A program made the translations under genes and the position numbers. Shown one piece after another: positions 46,909-61,563 of a stretch of DNA of 64,000 bases (position 1 is its first letter; each line of letters begins with the position of its first letter). Under the pieces are notes generated by a model. It saw only the letters and a list, made by a program, of their open reading frames with translations, was not told the DNA's origin and did not search any database. Origin of the DNA: Congeria kusceri (Eukaryota; Mollusca; Bivalvia; Myida; Dreissenidae); NCBI GenBank assembly GCA_027627225.1, contig CM051026.1, positions 8,276,925-8,340,924 on the forward strand, written 5' to 3'.

Positions 46909-47605
46909 TGGTGCTTGAGGGACTTTATCCTATGTAGGTATGGTTAAAAATCCCATAGCATGTAGCGTATCGTCAATTATGGATTATTCAATCTATTAAG
47001 TAGTAGTTCAATGGCATTCACCGATTTTGTCCTACTAATGCCGTATTTGAAGCAGATGGAATTAGTTTTAAGCCATAGTGTAATGACAGTTGGGCTGATC
47101 CGGGTAAGTACGGACAGTCGTGTAACTTCGGACATATGCGTTAGTAGATCGACTTTTCATGTTACGTTTTGACGTATTAGACATGTGACGTAATGCAATG
47201 GTTATTGTAAACAGTGCACCATGCGAACAAGCTATTGATGCTGTCCGAGTGCTTGAGGGACTTTATCTTAGATAGGCATGGCTAAAAATCCCATAGCATG
47301 TAGCGTATCCTCAATTCTGGATTATTCAATCTATTAAGTAGTAGTTCAACATTGAAGTGGCATTCAGCGATTTTGTCCTACTAATCCCTTATTTGAATCA
47401 GATGGCATCAGTTTTAAGCCATAGTGTTATGACAGTTGGGCTGATCCGGGTAAGTACGGACAGTCGGGTAACTTCGGACATATACGTTAGTAGATCGACT
47501 TTTCAACATGTTTTATGTTACGTGTTGACGTATTAGACATGTGACGTAATGCAATGGTTATTGTAAACAGTGCACCATGCGAACAAGCTATTGATGATGT
47601 CAGAG
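46909..47605. repeat. ~345-bp tandem duplication (two copies)
   Basis: TGCTTGAGGGACTTTATC starts at 46911 and 47251. Both copies run through GACAGTTGGGCTGATCCGGG and GTGCACCATGCGAACAAGCT to TGATG.TGTC. They differ by single-base changes and two small insertions. Confidence 0.95.
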
Positions 47606-49449
47606 TTTTCCTGAATTGTAGATATTAAATAGTGTCAGCAGTTTCCCAATGCAATGTGCAATAGCAAAACCAGTACAGCCTGTAGTTTTCCTACTCAGTC
47701 CAAACTTACCCGGATTTGGATGGCCTCGTTTTTGACAAAGACTACAGGTAGCTATATGGAATCAAAGACAAAATCCAAGTGTACATGTGCATTTTAAACC
47801 TGCTTGTTCTGTTGTCACCAGGGGTGTGATTTTTGAAACACGGGAAGTAAATTGCACCCCTCAAAAGGTTTACCAAAAATAGACCCAGAAAAGCCATCGG
47901 AGTTAAAATGGAAGAAGAATCGCACGCCTGGTTCAACTTCAACTTTGTTACTCTTCAAAATCCGCAAGCAGACATTTTTTTACAGCTGTTTTAAAACAAA
48001 TCACTTCTACTAAACCTCTGTAAGTTCTAAATATTTAACCAGCCAACAAGAAATAATCACACAGTCTACCTGCCTGCAAATGCAATGCTTCGGCCTTAGT
48101 CTAGCCTTTGTTTAAACTGTATGTATGTCCCATACGAATTAAGAGATATCTTTAAGTTTCATTATTTGTTGTTGGCTTTTTATCAACTGACCCCTGACCC
48201 TGTTGACCCCCTGACCCTGTTGATGTTCTTTGGTAATAGTATTTATCTTTTATTCGTGCTTATTCTATAACACCTCTACACAAACCTGATGCATAATACA
48301 ATAAAACAAATATGATGAACAGAACATTATAAAACAATTTGTACTCACGTTTTAGTCTGTTGAACAGCAGAACGATCGAATATTCAAAATAGCGTCTTTC
48401 TCTCTCAACCGAAGCGAATGTAATGATCCTTTGTTGGCTCTGCGCGGTCACGTGACGTTGTGAACAATGTATCAGTGAGCCGTCGATTTATAAGCATGTG
48501 CTTATTTTGTGTGTTTTTTGTGTGAATGTAGTTTAATATTTAACAATAAACGTTTTGAACATTAAACATGTTTAAAAGAAAACCTAATTTGCATACAGTA
48601 GATTGACTTATGTATAAATTACAAAAAACTATTTTCTTTCGGAGTATAGGTTGATGACCACGTGACTGGAATGAACTATTTCATCTAAAAACCGCGAAAT
48701 TGACCAGGTGACTATGAAGTAGAATTTCGCACTACTTTGCATAAATTAATTCTTCCGCGATTTAATAAAAAATTTGTTATTGCGTAGAATACGGTTTATC
48801 AGCTCAATACACTCGAGTCTTCCAATTTGAGTCTTCCAGACATTTCATTTCAACAAAATATATGCATCTGACAAACGTTACCGCTAGTTTACACGGTACT
48901 TCTTACTTTCGCGTACGTGAATCGGTATATATAGTAAATTGGTTAAGATCATAGTTCTTTAAAAGGGTCGAAATTTTGGTGTGGTACATATAGTTGTTCT
49001 GCGAACAAATAAAAAGAGGCATTTCATACATATCTCCACATTGAACATGAGATAAATGTAGTTTTGTGTAGCTTTTTATTGTTAAAGCTTGTGTGTTGCT
49101 GTGTTTGTTATTTCAATTAGCATGTTCAATTAACGGTGTGTTTAACACAGTCTTACGTTAACAAGTACTATATTAAATCTTACACGTTCAATAGTGCTTT
49201 GTATAATTTCTTTTTCACTGTCCTAATGGCAAACAATGAAAACATGTATGAATGAGTGCACATTGGGTCCCCTGGTCCCCAGTGAATACTGACAAAAAAT
49301 ATATTTTTTGTTGTTGTTTGTATTTGACAAAAAAAGGGTTAATTGAAGGTACATCGTCAGAAGAAATATTTTCAAGATTGATGTTTTATTTTTAAGAAAG
49401 AAATTATCATAGTTCTTATTTATGCTTAGGTAAGACATTATTGTAAACT
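47606..49449. other. no gene seen
   Basis: AT-rich. A short CTGACCCTGTTGA duplication lies at 48190-48225. No frame has recognisable content. Confidence 0.5.
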
Positions 49450-49975
49450 TCAATAACTGACAGGTAAATCAATATTGTAGGTTAATTAACTGACAGGTAG
49501 GCAACTTTAGTAGTCTTCATAAACGGACAGGTAAGTTACTATTGTAGTCTTCGTTAACGACCATATAAGACATTATTGTAGTCTTCTTAACGGCCATATA
49601 AGACATTATTGTAGTATTCATTAACGGACAGATAAGACATCATTGTAGTCTTCATTAACGGCCACGTACGACAGTATTGTAGTTTTCATTAACGGACAGG
49701 CAAGACACTAGTGTAGTCGTCATTAGCGGCCTTGTAAGACACAATTGTAGTATTCATCAACGGACAAGTAAGACACTATTTTAGACTTCATTGACGGACA
49801 GATAAGACATCATTGTAGTCTTCATAAACGGCCATGTAAGGCATTATTGTAGTCTTCATTAACGGACAGGTAAGATATCATTGAAGTCTTCATTAACGGC
49901 CATGTAAGACAGTATTTTATTTTTTATTAATGGACAGGTAAGACACTATTGTAGACTTCATTAACGAATAGATAA
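49450..49975. repeat. 34-bp tandem repeat in alternating dimers, ~15 copies
   Basis: The unit is AACGGACAGGTAAGACATTA followed by TTGTAGTCTTCATT. Two subtypes, ACGGACAG and ACGGCCAT, tend to alternate, giving a 68-bp higher-order unit over much of the array. It abuts the left border of duplication copy B. Confidence 0.9.
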
Positions 49976-52680
49976 ATTGAAACTGCAGCTGCGTCAGCAG
50001 TAGAGAGCTTTTTTTAGCAGCGCGATGTCCTTTATTTATGGCAAGTGACTAATTGCCAAAAACAACACAGCACAACACAAAATCATATAACGAATACAAA
50101 ACAAAAAACTACTGAAAGAAAAGGTTTAAAGCATAGTAAGACATATTTCCAACTAGGGGAGCGTATCAATCACGCAAGGAAAACTCTTAGTCCCACTTAC
50201 ATTTGGTTACGTGTAGTGTAAATTCGAGAAAAACTGTTGGACATAGAAAGCGGAAACGGCTAAACAGGCTGACTGTAGATAATTCAAGGGCCATATCGTT
50301 ACAGTCGGCGATTTTGGTTGATTATCGAACTTTACCAAGATTTTATACCAACAAAGATTTTCACCACGTTTGTTGAAGATCGGGTAAAAAATGTTGGACT
50401 TGGAGAGCGGAAACGGCTAAAGAGTCAAATTTATGATATTAAGTCAAGGGCCATAACTCTTTTGATACACTGTGCTAGGAAAACAAAGCATGGCAAATAT
50501 TACATCTTTTATGATTGGTGATATATATAAACATCAATGTCAACGTACTCAAACAATGACTTTTTTAGACAAAGATTTTCGACAAAGATTCTTAATAAAT
50601 ACCAGCCCTGATCGATAGATTATTACTCACCTGGTTGTTTTTATTTCGATTTGATACAGTTAATATTGAACATATATGTGCTATCTTATTTGCCTTTAAA
50701 CCCTTATATTATTATATTAGTATATTAATAATTACATACTGGGCATATGAATTGGTAAATTTAGAATAATATGTACTTTAATTTAGAATTATAATAATAG
50801 TTTGTTTGGGTAGATAGTTAATATAGTATGTTCATTTAAGTAGTTTTAACTGTGAATGTTATAATTAAGCTCAATAGATCAATGACTAAATCTCACTACT
50901 CACTAAAATAAATTTCACTAGGACCATGCACTCTAATCTGATAATTGACCAAACTTAAGTGTTCAATCACCTTTATCGATTGACAGAAACTTTTCATTCG
51001 ACACATATAGGCGTCCAATTGTTTTACACGAGCACAAATGAATTAAACAAAGATATGGTGAACTTTTTTACATAAAATAACATAAACGCTGATGTCTATA
51101 TAAATATTCTTCTGTGATTTATGCTACAAAATCACCAAAGGTAATATAAAAAAAAATATTATAAGCAGGCAAATACGTTTCATCCCTGTTAGCTTAATTA
51201 AGTAAAACAAAGTATCTCATTTTTTGAGATTTTGATTGATTCGTCTTCAAGTACATGTAAGATCATAAAGAAGAAGAGCTAGACAAATACAAGTACACAA
51301 GTCAAACAGAGTCCGGAAAGTGCATTTAACAAATGCATTCAATAATTTTCGAATGTTATCTGAAATATATGTTGTAAAAAAAATCACGCAGGTGTTTTTT
51401 GCGACAAATAAAACTGAAGTTTTCATATATATGAATAGCCAACATAATCATGCATATTCTACATAATATTTTTAATATGAAAATAACGGACAACACACTT
51501 GAATACAAAAACACATTCTTAATATTATGTACGTCTTGTCCCATGGCATGCCACTATTACATCAATAAAACAAGTTTGCAAATGACAATACTCATGTTAA
51601 GACACCATAGTTATGTAAAAGGTTAATAAAAAATGTGCAAACATGTTAGCTCTCTAAAGAAATAATTAAATTCATTTTATTAAGTGCTTTGGTAATATGA
51701 ATCGTCTTCAAGTACGATGATAGGTTTACAAAGCAAGGGGTAATAGATAAATACAAATATACAAATAAAACAAACATTTTATAATTACATTTAACAAATG
51801 CGTTCACTAAATATTTTCAAATGTCAATAAAAATAATCAAAATATGAATGCAATTATAACAATATTCCCAATCTTTTCTCCGCTTATCACAACAGTCTGA
51901 ACACGTGTTTGCGGCGAATGATTGGTTGTAAACACATATTGTGTATACGGACAAAATAAACTCAGAAAGCATACACTTAAACCATTCAAATAAATTAGAT
52001 AATGCATACTCTTTCAAAATAATAACACGTTAAGTATTTTGAATATGTGCAATTTGCTCACGAATTACAAATAATACAATTTATACATCAATTGCACTTC
52101 CAAACACAGTTCATAAACGTGTTGTGTTTATGCATACGGTTTCATTATTACTCAAGTTCATAGGCAAAACACACAACAAGCAAAAAATATGCAACGGTAT
52201 TTTATTGTTTCTAGAATTTAACTTCAGTATTTCAGGGCACGAAAAAATACAAGTTTACCAACGGTTGAGATCAGCCAATATATTCATTAAATGTAATTAC
52301 AGAGTTGTTTTCCATGATATACAACAGATCTGTGTAATCGAATCTTGTACACTGCGTATAACGGCTTCTTCCGTAAAAAGTGCATGACGATGATCAGGAA
52401 TATCTACTATATAATGCTAGGTCTTAAAATACATTGAACAGAAAGGAACGTAGCTGATACTCGTTTTCCTCTATTTCATAATTCTTCAGAAAGAAGCAAG
52501 TATGTTGCTCTTGCGAAAACAATCTTTAATCGTTAATTAATTAAATTGTAATTTAATTGAGTTAACAATCTCTGTAATAACCTTTTAATTTGAATTACAA
52601 TTTTTGGAGGTTAACTTGTATTTACAAGCTTGTATTATGTGATTAATTCCGGGCCAATTGTGAGGTTCGGCATGCCTTTA

Positions 52681-52805
52681 AACCGGTTTAAACCCCCAAA
52701 TGCTCTGCATTGATTTTTGAATTAAATATAATATATTATTGTAAATTTGTAAAATGTATAATATTGCAGCCAAAGTCAAATGCTATAACATGTCAAATAT
52801 ATAAT
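52681..52805. other. ~120-bp insertion private to copy B
   Basis: The A sequence CCTTTAAAGAATCGCATACC is interrupted in B between CCTTTAAA and TTGCATACC by AT-rich DNA starting CCGGTTTAAACCCCC. It splits exon Y. Confidence 0.7.
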
Positions 52806-52863
52806 TGCATACCAGCAATAGTAGTATGCGTTCCGTGTCTCACTGAATCCAAATGTACCTCTT

Positions 52864-53240
52864 TTAGTATGCTGACTCCGCAACAATACAATAAACAATC
52901 CGCATCATTTGTGATGTTATTAATTGGGCTGAAATAAAATCATTTGGAAGATCTGACACCTCTTCAGTATTGCCGACTATAAGGAATCCAACGTTGTCGA
53001 GTTCTGATACGTGCAAAGGCCCTAAAACTGATGCTTCATTATGGGATGACATGTGTTTAGTTTACTTCTTAGAAACATGTTCAAGTGATGTCGAAACTGC
53101 TCAGCTGTGAACACTTACACATAATTCGCGGAAACGACACTGGGTAAATGGCCATCTAGCAACGGATATGCGTTTTGAAAATCCTGAGTACTAGTATTCT
53201 TTTTTATCGCATTTAAGGATGTGCAATCTCTCTATTCCAT
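52864..53240 (-). pseudogene. conserved exon X (copy B)
   Basis: The minus frame shows MSSHNEASVLGPLHVSELDN, then VGFLIVGNTEEVSDLPNDFI, matching copy A residue by residue. The upstream part has the same GTG-TAA-GTG junction, plus a frameshift near 53090 and an interior deletion of the YIIKYSCES region. The nonsense mutation is shared with A and so older than the A/B duplication. Confidence 0.5.
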
Positions 53241-53494
53241 ATTCCAGTCTGGTAAATACGGGCTCATGTATACAAGTTAAATTGTACATGTACATGTCGA
53301 TAAACAATAAGAACGTAGAAATGCAAGTTCAGATGTTATTTGCAACGTTCAGTTGCACAATAAATTAATTCCTAGAAACTAGAATCTAAGTTGGGTTTCC
53401 GGACAACAATGTTGTAAACTCTGCCTTTGATTAATTTATGTAGATGTCAAGAGCTGCTATTTAAAGTAATATATATAAGGAAACCCGCAAACCA

Positions 53495-53690
53495 AATCAG
53501 TGAAACTGATGGATGTTCCCGAAAAATTCGCTTTGTTAGTTAATGGAAATTATTTTGAATAAACTATTTGCAAAGAAGTAAACTATATAAAATACAAGGA
53601 AAGTATTATCTGTAAACATTACCCCAAAACGGCCAAATGTTACACTGCCTGCAATAACGCGTTTATGACTCCAACTTAGGTTAGATGTAA
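53495..53690. other. ~190-bp insertion private to copy B
   Basis: In A, AAACCCGCGTGTAAGTTTAC is continuous. In B, AAACCCGCA and ATGTAAGTTTA are separated by about 190 bp containing AATCAGTGAAACTGATGGAT. No coding content. Confidence 0.6.
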
Positions 53691-54039
53691 GTTTATTCCA
53701 TGATTAATGATGTTAATTTAGGCCTAAACCTTGATTGTTTTCGTGAGACGCCTTCGAACATGATTCCGGGGTAGAACAAGTACTTGATGTATTTGTTTAA
53801 AGATCATTCGAACGCTCCCTGAATAGGGGTAGAACTGATGAACTGATTCAATGAATTATTTGGCCTATTTGTGGTTCTAATACATTTTATGCAATTCGGC
53901 GATCATGTTTCTGAATTGAATTGAATATCAGAATTGAATATACAATGCATTATAATGTGTATGTCTGTTGTAAAAGTGAAATACTACATATTTGATATTA
54001 TCGGAATATCACATTAACTAGTAAGCACATATGATATTA

Positions 54040-54190
54040 TGATACAATTGTAATGATAATAATAATTGTAATGATAATAATAATAATAATAAAATAATAA
54101 TAATAATAATAATAATAGTAATAATAATGATAATAATAATACTAATAACAAGAATAATAATAATAATTATTATTATTATTATAATAACGA
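54040..54190. repeat. AAT/ATT microsatellite
   Basis: Interrupted (AAT)n ends in ATTATTATTATTATAAT, immediately after the right border of copy B. A smaller AAT tract is at 54372-54390. Confidence 0.95.
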
Positions 54191-54921
54191 GCAGCAACAG
54201 CATCATCATAATGCTATCACTTGCACCGGGAATTATGCCAGACAGGAAAATATTTTGTTATAAAATAGATACACACGATTGACATGTTTTTTTTTTGTTT
54301 TTTTTCTGATAAATTAGTTGAGAATAACGAGTCCATGCGATTGAATTAATGCTGTACGGGCAGTTACAATGTTATAATAATAATAATAAATATAACAATA
54401 GTAACGATTATTTATGTTCCATAAATTGAAAGACTGGATTTATAATTTTTGGATCAGATGTCACAGAGTAGTGACAATGTAGTATAAATCACAATAAACA
54501 TTAGGAACGTGTCTTACAAATTTCATAACAAACATAATGTTTTGAGCAAAACAGAAGCATTTACAAAACATATCGTCATACTAAACAGCTATCGCCTCAC
54601 GGACAAATGGCCAGTTTGACGTCAATGATCTAACTATCACATTTAGTCGCATATTAGCCAAATAAAGTTCCACAAAATAAGCTTAAAATTGTGTTATGTT
54701 TTAATGTAAAGTATAATGCCATCAACAGTAACTGCAAAAGTATTGCTAATGCCACTGTATTTTTGTATTTTATACTTTGTCCGTACATATGTACTCAGAA
54801 AATCATACTGTTCATCGGGCTATAGGATTTTAGAAGTTATCTCGACTCTTAAAATATGTTTAAATCTGAAATGAATTGCAGATAAATAGCTGGCAAAACT
54901 AATAGAAAACAAGACATGGTC
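54191..54921. other. no gene seen
   Basis: AT-rich spacer. Nothing is recognised. Confidence 0.5.
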
Positions 54922-55960
54922 ATGTAGGCATGAGAGATGGATTGGCTATTGAATATAAACAATGTGAATTGAGACCTGTAGGCATGAGAGATGGATTGGC
55001 TATTGAATATATACAATGTGAATTGAGACCTGTAGCCATGAGAGATGGGTTGGCTATTGAATATAAACAATGTGAATTGAGACCTGTAGGCATGAGAGAT
55101 GGGTTGGCTATTGAATATAAACAACGTGAATTGAGACCAGTAGGCATGAGGGATGGGTTGGCTATTGAATATAAACAACGTGAATTGAGACCTGTAGGCA
55201 TGAGAGATGGATTGGCTATTGAATATAAACAGTGTGAATTGAGACCTGTAGGCATGAGAGACGGGTTGGCTATTGAATATATACAACGTCAATTGAGACC
55301 TGTAGGCATGAGAGACGGGTTGGCTATTGAATATATACAACGTCAATTGAGACCTGTCGGCATGAGAGACGACTTGGTTATTAAATATAAACAATGTGAA
55401 TTGAGACCTGTAGGCATGAGAGATGGGTTGGCTATTGAATATAAACAATGTTAATTGAGACCTGTAGTCATGAGAGATGGATTGGCTATGAAATATAAAT
55501 AACGTGAATTGAGACCTGTAGGCATGAGAGATGGATTGGCTATTGAATATAAACAACGTGAATTGAGACCTATAGGCATGAGAGATGGGTTAGCTATTGA
55601 ATATAAACAACGTGAATTGAGACCTGTTGGCATGAGAGATGGGTTGGCTATTGAATATAAACAATGTGAATTGAGACCTGTAGGCATGAGAGATGGATTG
55701 GCCATTGAATATAAACAACGTGAATTGAGACCTGTAGGCATGAGAGATGGGATTGCTATTGAATATAAACAACGTTAATTGAGACCTGTAGGCATGAGAG
55801 TCGGGTTGGCTATTGAATATATACAATGTGAATTGATCACTGTAGGCATGAGCGATGGGTTGGCTTTTGAATATAAATAATGTGAATTGATCACTGTAGG
55901 CATGAGGGATGGGTTGGCTATTTAATTTAAACAATGTAAATTGAGACCTCTACATATATA
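54922..55960. repeat. 54-bp tandem repeat, ~19 copies
   Basis: The unit is GAGACCTGTAGGCATGAGAG followed by ATGGGTTGGCTATTGAATAT and AAACAATGTGAATT (54 bp, 18 codons), so frames on both strands stay open for several hundred bases. Main variants are AAACAACG/AAACAATG, ATATACAA and GATGGATTGG. Terminal copies are the most diverged. I treat it as non-coding. Confidence 0.97.
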
Positions 55961-56789
55961 TTGAACTATCACTGGGCTTCCTCAGCCTGTGTGGTGACGC
56001 ATTGTGCAGTTGAAATATGACTCATTAGGAATTTTGATCCCTTGATTCTTATTAACTTCAGCATAGCTTATAAAGAAAATTAGCGGATATGCCACATTTC
56101 ACATATTTAAATTGGAGTATTTTCAAATGACATTAAGCAATAGATAGTCCATAATATCCGCACTTCTGTACAACCCTCACATTACATTAGCGAATAACGT
56201 GGGCCAACATGAAATACTTTCAGTTGAGATCAGTTTACACACCGCATGACTTGTTTATCAGTTTACAAACCGCCTGATATGTCTATCGGATATAGCAGTT
56301 GTATTATTCGTGCTTCAATGACAGTTCAATAAAAGTAACTCTAGCATTTGTATTTTCGGTTACCTCCATCTAACAGATTGCATGAAAAGAGTTTAAAATC
56401 AACGTATATTCCCTCTAGTGTATGCAAAATAATGCATGTATAAGGCATACATGTACCACTGTATTGTATATTTTAAGCTGGATATAGAATACGGTATTGG
56501 ATGTGGCAAGTGGATTGCATTTATTGTGTTACGATATTCTTTGAAACCCGACTTTCGGTACTAACTGTTGGAAATCAGTTTATTAGAATACATGTACAAT
56601 ACCAGACTTTGCATTTTGTCTTCGATGCTGTTATTCTGCAAGAAACCACCAAAAAATTATACTCGTTAAGATAACGACCTTAATTATTTAATGCCAAGAA
56701 ACATTAAAAAAATCAAAACTGTACGTCCGAAACAAACGCAAGTCATTTAGCTTCCATAATTGACTAGTAAAATGCACGTGTTACCGCAG
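55961..56789. other. no gene seen
   Basis: AT-rich. Contains a short duplicated phrase (GATCAGTTTACACACCGC / TATCAGTTTACAAACCGC at about 56230-56275). Nothing else. Confidence 0.5.
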
Positions 56790-57127
56790 GAGGTTCTTTT
56801 AAGAGCGCTGACGAACTTGTTAACTTGCGACGTTGAGAGTACAGATAAATACTGTTGGTAATGTAATTGCTCGTGAAGGTGGCATTGTTATTAATTAATC
56901 AAGAAGATATTATGATATTTTGTGTTGAAATAGTGAAGAATATTCAAGTAACATATATTATAAATATACACGGGTAATAATTACATTATTACTATTCTTA
57001 ATTTATTCAGCGTTCGACCTTATTAGCAGAACTTAGTTTTCGAAGAAGTGACACATGTTAACACGTACGTATATATCATTTGTGTTGTGAAATGGCATTA
57101 AAACGAAATGGAAACATTCAATGATTA

Positions 57128-57895
<768 letters not shown>

Positions 57896-58689
57896 ACTTT
57901 TAAAACACATAGCATGTTTGTATTAAACATCTAGAACAATGGTTTAGCTCCATGTAACATGTACAAGCAGTTTATCAAACTATCGATGGCAAAAAATGAA
58001 CATTGATATTCACGCAAATACTATCGAATATGCATAGATACAACTGTTTCAAAGCAAATTAAGTAAAATAAGTTTAAATCACTTTATGTTCAGTAAAGTT
58101 AAATAGGCGAAAGGTGTGTTGTAACCTGTGAAGACCCATGAAAGCCCAAAAGCTTATCTTCCCATTAAATCCTTAGTATGTATTATAATTAACCTGTGGA
58201 CGAACATAATCGCTCCGCCTTTCTGTTTGTCCAAGGTTGTTTGTCCAATGTTTTTAAGTAAATCGATTGTATTATGCAACATGTGCTATTATTTACAACT
58301 GAAATATAAACCCATAATTGGTCAACTCAATCCTTGGTTGACAAATACCTACTGGTCAGTTGATGGCATATCAATCTTAAGTGCTAAGAAACACAATTAT
58401 GACCTTCCATCAATCCATCAAAAAATGTATATATCCTACCCTTTGCATAATTGCCATATCTGAAATTACAAACGTTTATTTATTTTAATAAAAGTATCTA
58501 AATGTGGGATTGTATATTATATAAGCCAGAATTCATGTTTCAGTGATGTTAAAAGGGTTTATGTCAACAAAAAGTGTTTCCTATTGCAATATAACTGATA
58601 TTAGATGATAAAAAGGCGCTAAACTAAGATATTAACATTAAATGAAGAATAAATAATATAAAACATAAAAAGGTATTTGATAGAACAAA

Positions 58690-58755
58690 TCAGCAAAAAA
58701 GTTGCTAGGTTAATACCCAAATAGGTATCGAACTCACGACTTAGGAGCCGTTTTA
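58690..58755 (-). repeat. tRNA-derived SINE trace
   Basis: The reverse complement reads CGGCTCCTAAGTCGTGAGTT then CGATACCTATTTGGGTATTA, with a B-box-like GAGTTCGATACC, resembling the 16.2-kb trace. No complete tRNA fold. Confidence 0.35.
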
Positions 58756-60600
58756 AGAAATGACAGTAGACAGGGCTTTAACAAAATGCGCTATTCTACT
58801 TTGTATGAAATGAGTTTAAACTACGGTTATACGAACTACTTACAATTTTGACGTGAACATGTAAATTTCAAAAGGGCTACGCAAACACGATCAACATTTT
58901 AAATAGATGTTTATCTTAGAAAGCGACATCTTTTGTCAAGATTATATATTCCTTATTTTGACATTTATTATATGTCATTATTTCAAATGTTATTATTTTA
59001 TTATTTCATACTTAATTTCAGATTAAAAACAATACCCCATTAAAGCCCTTTTTGTTGGCAACGTCCCTCGAAGGTAAGTAAAAGGGTCGGATATATCATT
59101 CAAAAAAGTAGCGAGTAAAGTGAATCGGGTAGATTCATGAAAACCGTTGTGAAATAAAACGTACAACATTAGACTACACAAATTCCCTTTTGTACTATTA
59201 TAAGTAGACAGGTTTCTACTTTTATTATGTTTTTTTAGATTTAAACATTATACTTTATTTGTTTAAAGTCACTATCATGTTGCTACTATTCGTCAAATTA
59301 TGTATTCTTAATGAACCTGAGAAAATGGCATTGCTTGAGTTCTGACAAGGATATTAAGATGGAAAATAAATCTTAACTCAAAAGCTAGTTTTATTGACAA
59401 TGCTTTGGCATGGATTAAATGCATATGCATTTAATATCCAATAAAATTCTTTAAATCGATATTTACCCTTTTACTAAGTTTCCATGTGTTTGAGTTCAAA
59501 TATTAAACAACATCAACATAATGGCCATATTTCCTTTCAGTCCAAATTGGCATACCAAAATGGTTATACACACCAGAATATTTAATATTAATACTAGGAG
59601 CTAGGAGATATTATGTTTATATATTACATGTGCATATGTTTTGTTAAACCTCGTCTATGACAAGTTGCTTGTACCTTACAATGTATTGGATACTGCTATA
59701 TTAATTATACTGTTTTCCTTCAAAGACGACTGGTTTATATACTTTTTATTGCATTATATGATTTCAAAATGTCAGTGAATACCAGTGAATGATCACGTCA
59801 TTGTTTGTAGATATATAACAGTCTGCAATAGGTTCTTTGGGGTAGTTTTAAAGTTGTGGAATGACATATAGTATTTTAAATCTAGACATAAATGTTGCAT
59901 CTATGGTGATTACGTTGAAATGCGTCGACATTTAATGCTTTTTCTTTGACTTTATGTGCGTATCATAATAAGAATACACAGAAACGCTCAAAATACGACC
60001 ACCGGAAAAAAACTTTACGAAACCAAAATTTCGCAAACTTAAGTACCATTTTTCTTTCAGATATTACTATGTAACATAAAATGTGCGTTTACGTGTTTAA
60101 TTGTTATCAGTAATTATGATCTTCACATAAAAATTATATATCTTTTATTATGAAATGTATGTGCAAAATTGGCTTCTCGTAGGATTTTTTAATTTTCTAA
60201 GGTCTTTTTTTCCTATGGGATTTTCATAGTTCCCATGTGAATTGTTTCCCACATTTTGTATGGGAAAAAATCACATGAAAATTTTTACTTTTTCAAATAT
60301 GCTTCCAATGCAAGGATACGCATTTTAAGCGTTGTTAAACTGTCTACACTAATTATAGTTTGAAAATTAAGATAAGTACCAAAAAAAAAATCCAACTTTT
60401 TCAATGGGAAAAATATCTAGTGAAAATAAGATGTTATTTTGGTGAATAACTATGATACATTTGTTGGTGTCATTAAAACAGTATGCTGTTTTGTAGTTTT
60501 TAGTATTGTTTGGTTTTCTTAGTGTTTTTGTTTCTTTCAGATTTCCCCCTGGATTTTTTTCCCATGTTTGAAAGTGAATTTTTTTTACCACTTATACATT

Positions 60601-61563
60601 TTTTTTCATTTTGTAAGGAAATGTGTATTTGCTTATTTGCAATATACATAATATATTATTGATTAATTACGCTTTTCAGCGTCTATGTTATCTGAATGGC
60701 AATGTTTAAACGCATGAATAATATAGTAGAACCTATGATTGATAGTAAAATGAGAAATTGTTTCCGCGAACGTTTTGATCACCCCTGGTATATATGCATG
60801 TATTTAAATGGACCCGGCATATAAAATAAGAATGCTTATAAAAACTAACGATAAATGAAAAACGCAAAGAAGACTGTTGGTTCATAAAGTAAAACGTTAC
60901 CACTGATAACGTTAAATCAATAGTATTGATTAGGCCCCAGAATGTCTTTGTTTACATAACCTGTGAGTGTCTTTCTCTTGCGAAATCACTATAGATAAGA
61001 CAAAAAAGCTAAGTATTGAATTACCTCAGACATGAGCTGTTTCTACGTTTTATATTGCTATGATATTAGCATACTGTTTATCAATTAAATTTAATATGCT
61101 TGTTTAACTGTCTCGGTGTATTTTGACAAACCATCTCAATGTGAACGTAAAGCAGCGTCAGAAGAAGATAAACTCTTGTTAGCAAATTAATTCAACCCGA
61201 AGTATTGATTCAGAACCGTCGGTGTTTATACAGTTACGTGTCTTGTTCGTCCTAATTGCTTACATAAGCTGTGTGTTTCAGTGCGAAATCCCCATAGATA
61301 AGCAAAAAAGTTCAATATTAAAATACCTCTTTATAAATGCGTTTTAAGTTTAGAAAAAGCACGTATAACTGACTGATTTTATTTTGATAAGAAATCTGAA
61401 GGTAAAACTATATCTGCGTCTCAATTTGATACATAGTATTTTTAAAATCAAAAAGTATTTCGTAAAAACGTAACACTCTTTCGTAAAAATGTAATTTCAT
61501 ATTGTTTTAACGTAAACGTATTTTGTAAAAACATATTATTATTTCGATAAAACGTAATGACAT
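60601..61563. other. no gene; TTTCGTAAAAACGTAA words before the retroelement
   Basis: AT-rich. From 61440 to 61560 a roughly 30-bp word, TTTCGTAAAAACGTAA with variants, repeats about four times just upstream of ORF1. It may be 5' UTR of the retroelement or its target. Confidence 0.45.

Larger units (their letters stand above)
49979..54035 (+). repeat. segmental duplication, copy B (lacks the large insertions)
   Basis: Collinear with 6281-16118 after removing 7357-10963 and 13468-15889 from A. B carries its own small extras at about 52681-52805 and 53495-53690. Contains broken exon X and exon Y frames but no gene. Confidence 0.85.

Noticed and set aside
54849..55934. 235-codon and smaller frames on both strands
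   Set aside because: They follow from the 54-bp (18-codon) tandem repeat, with no coding signal beyond it.
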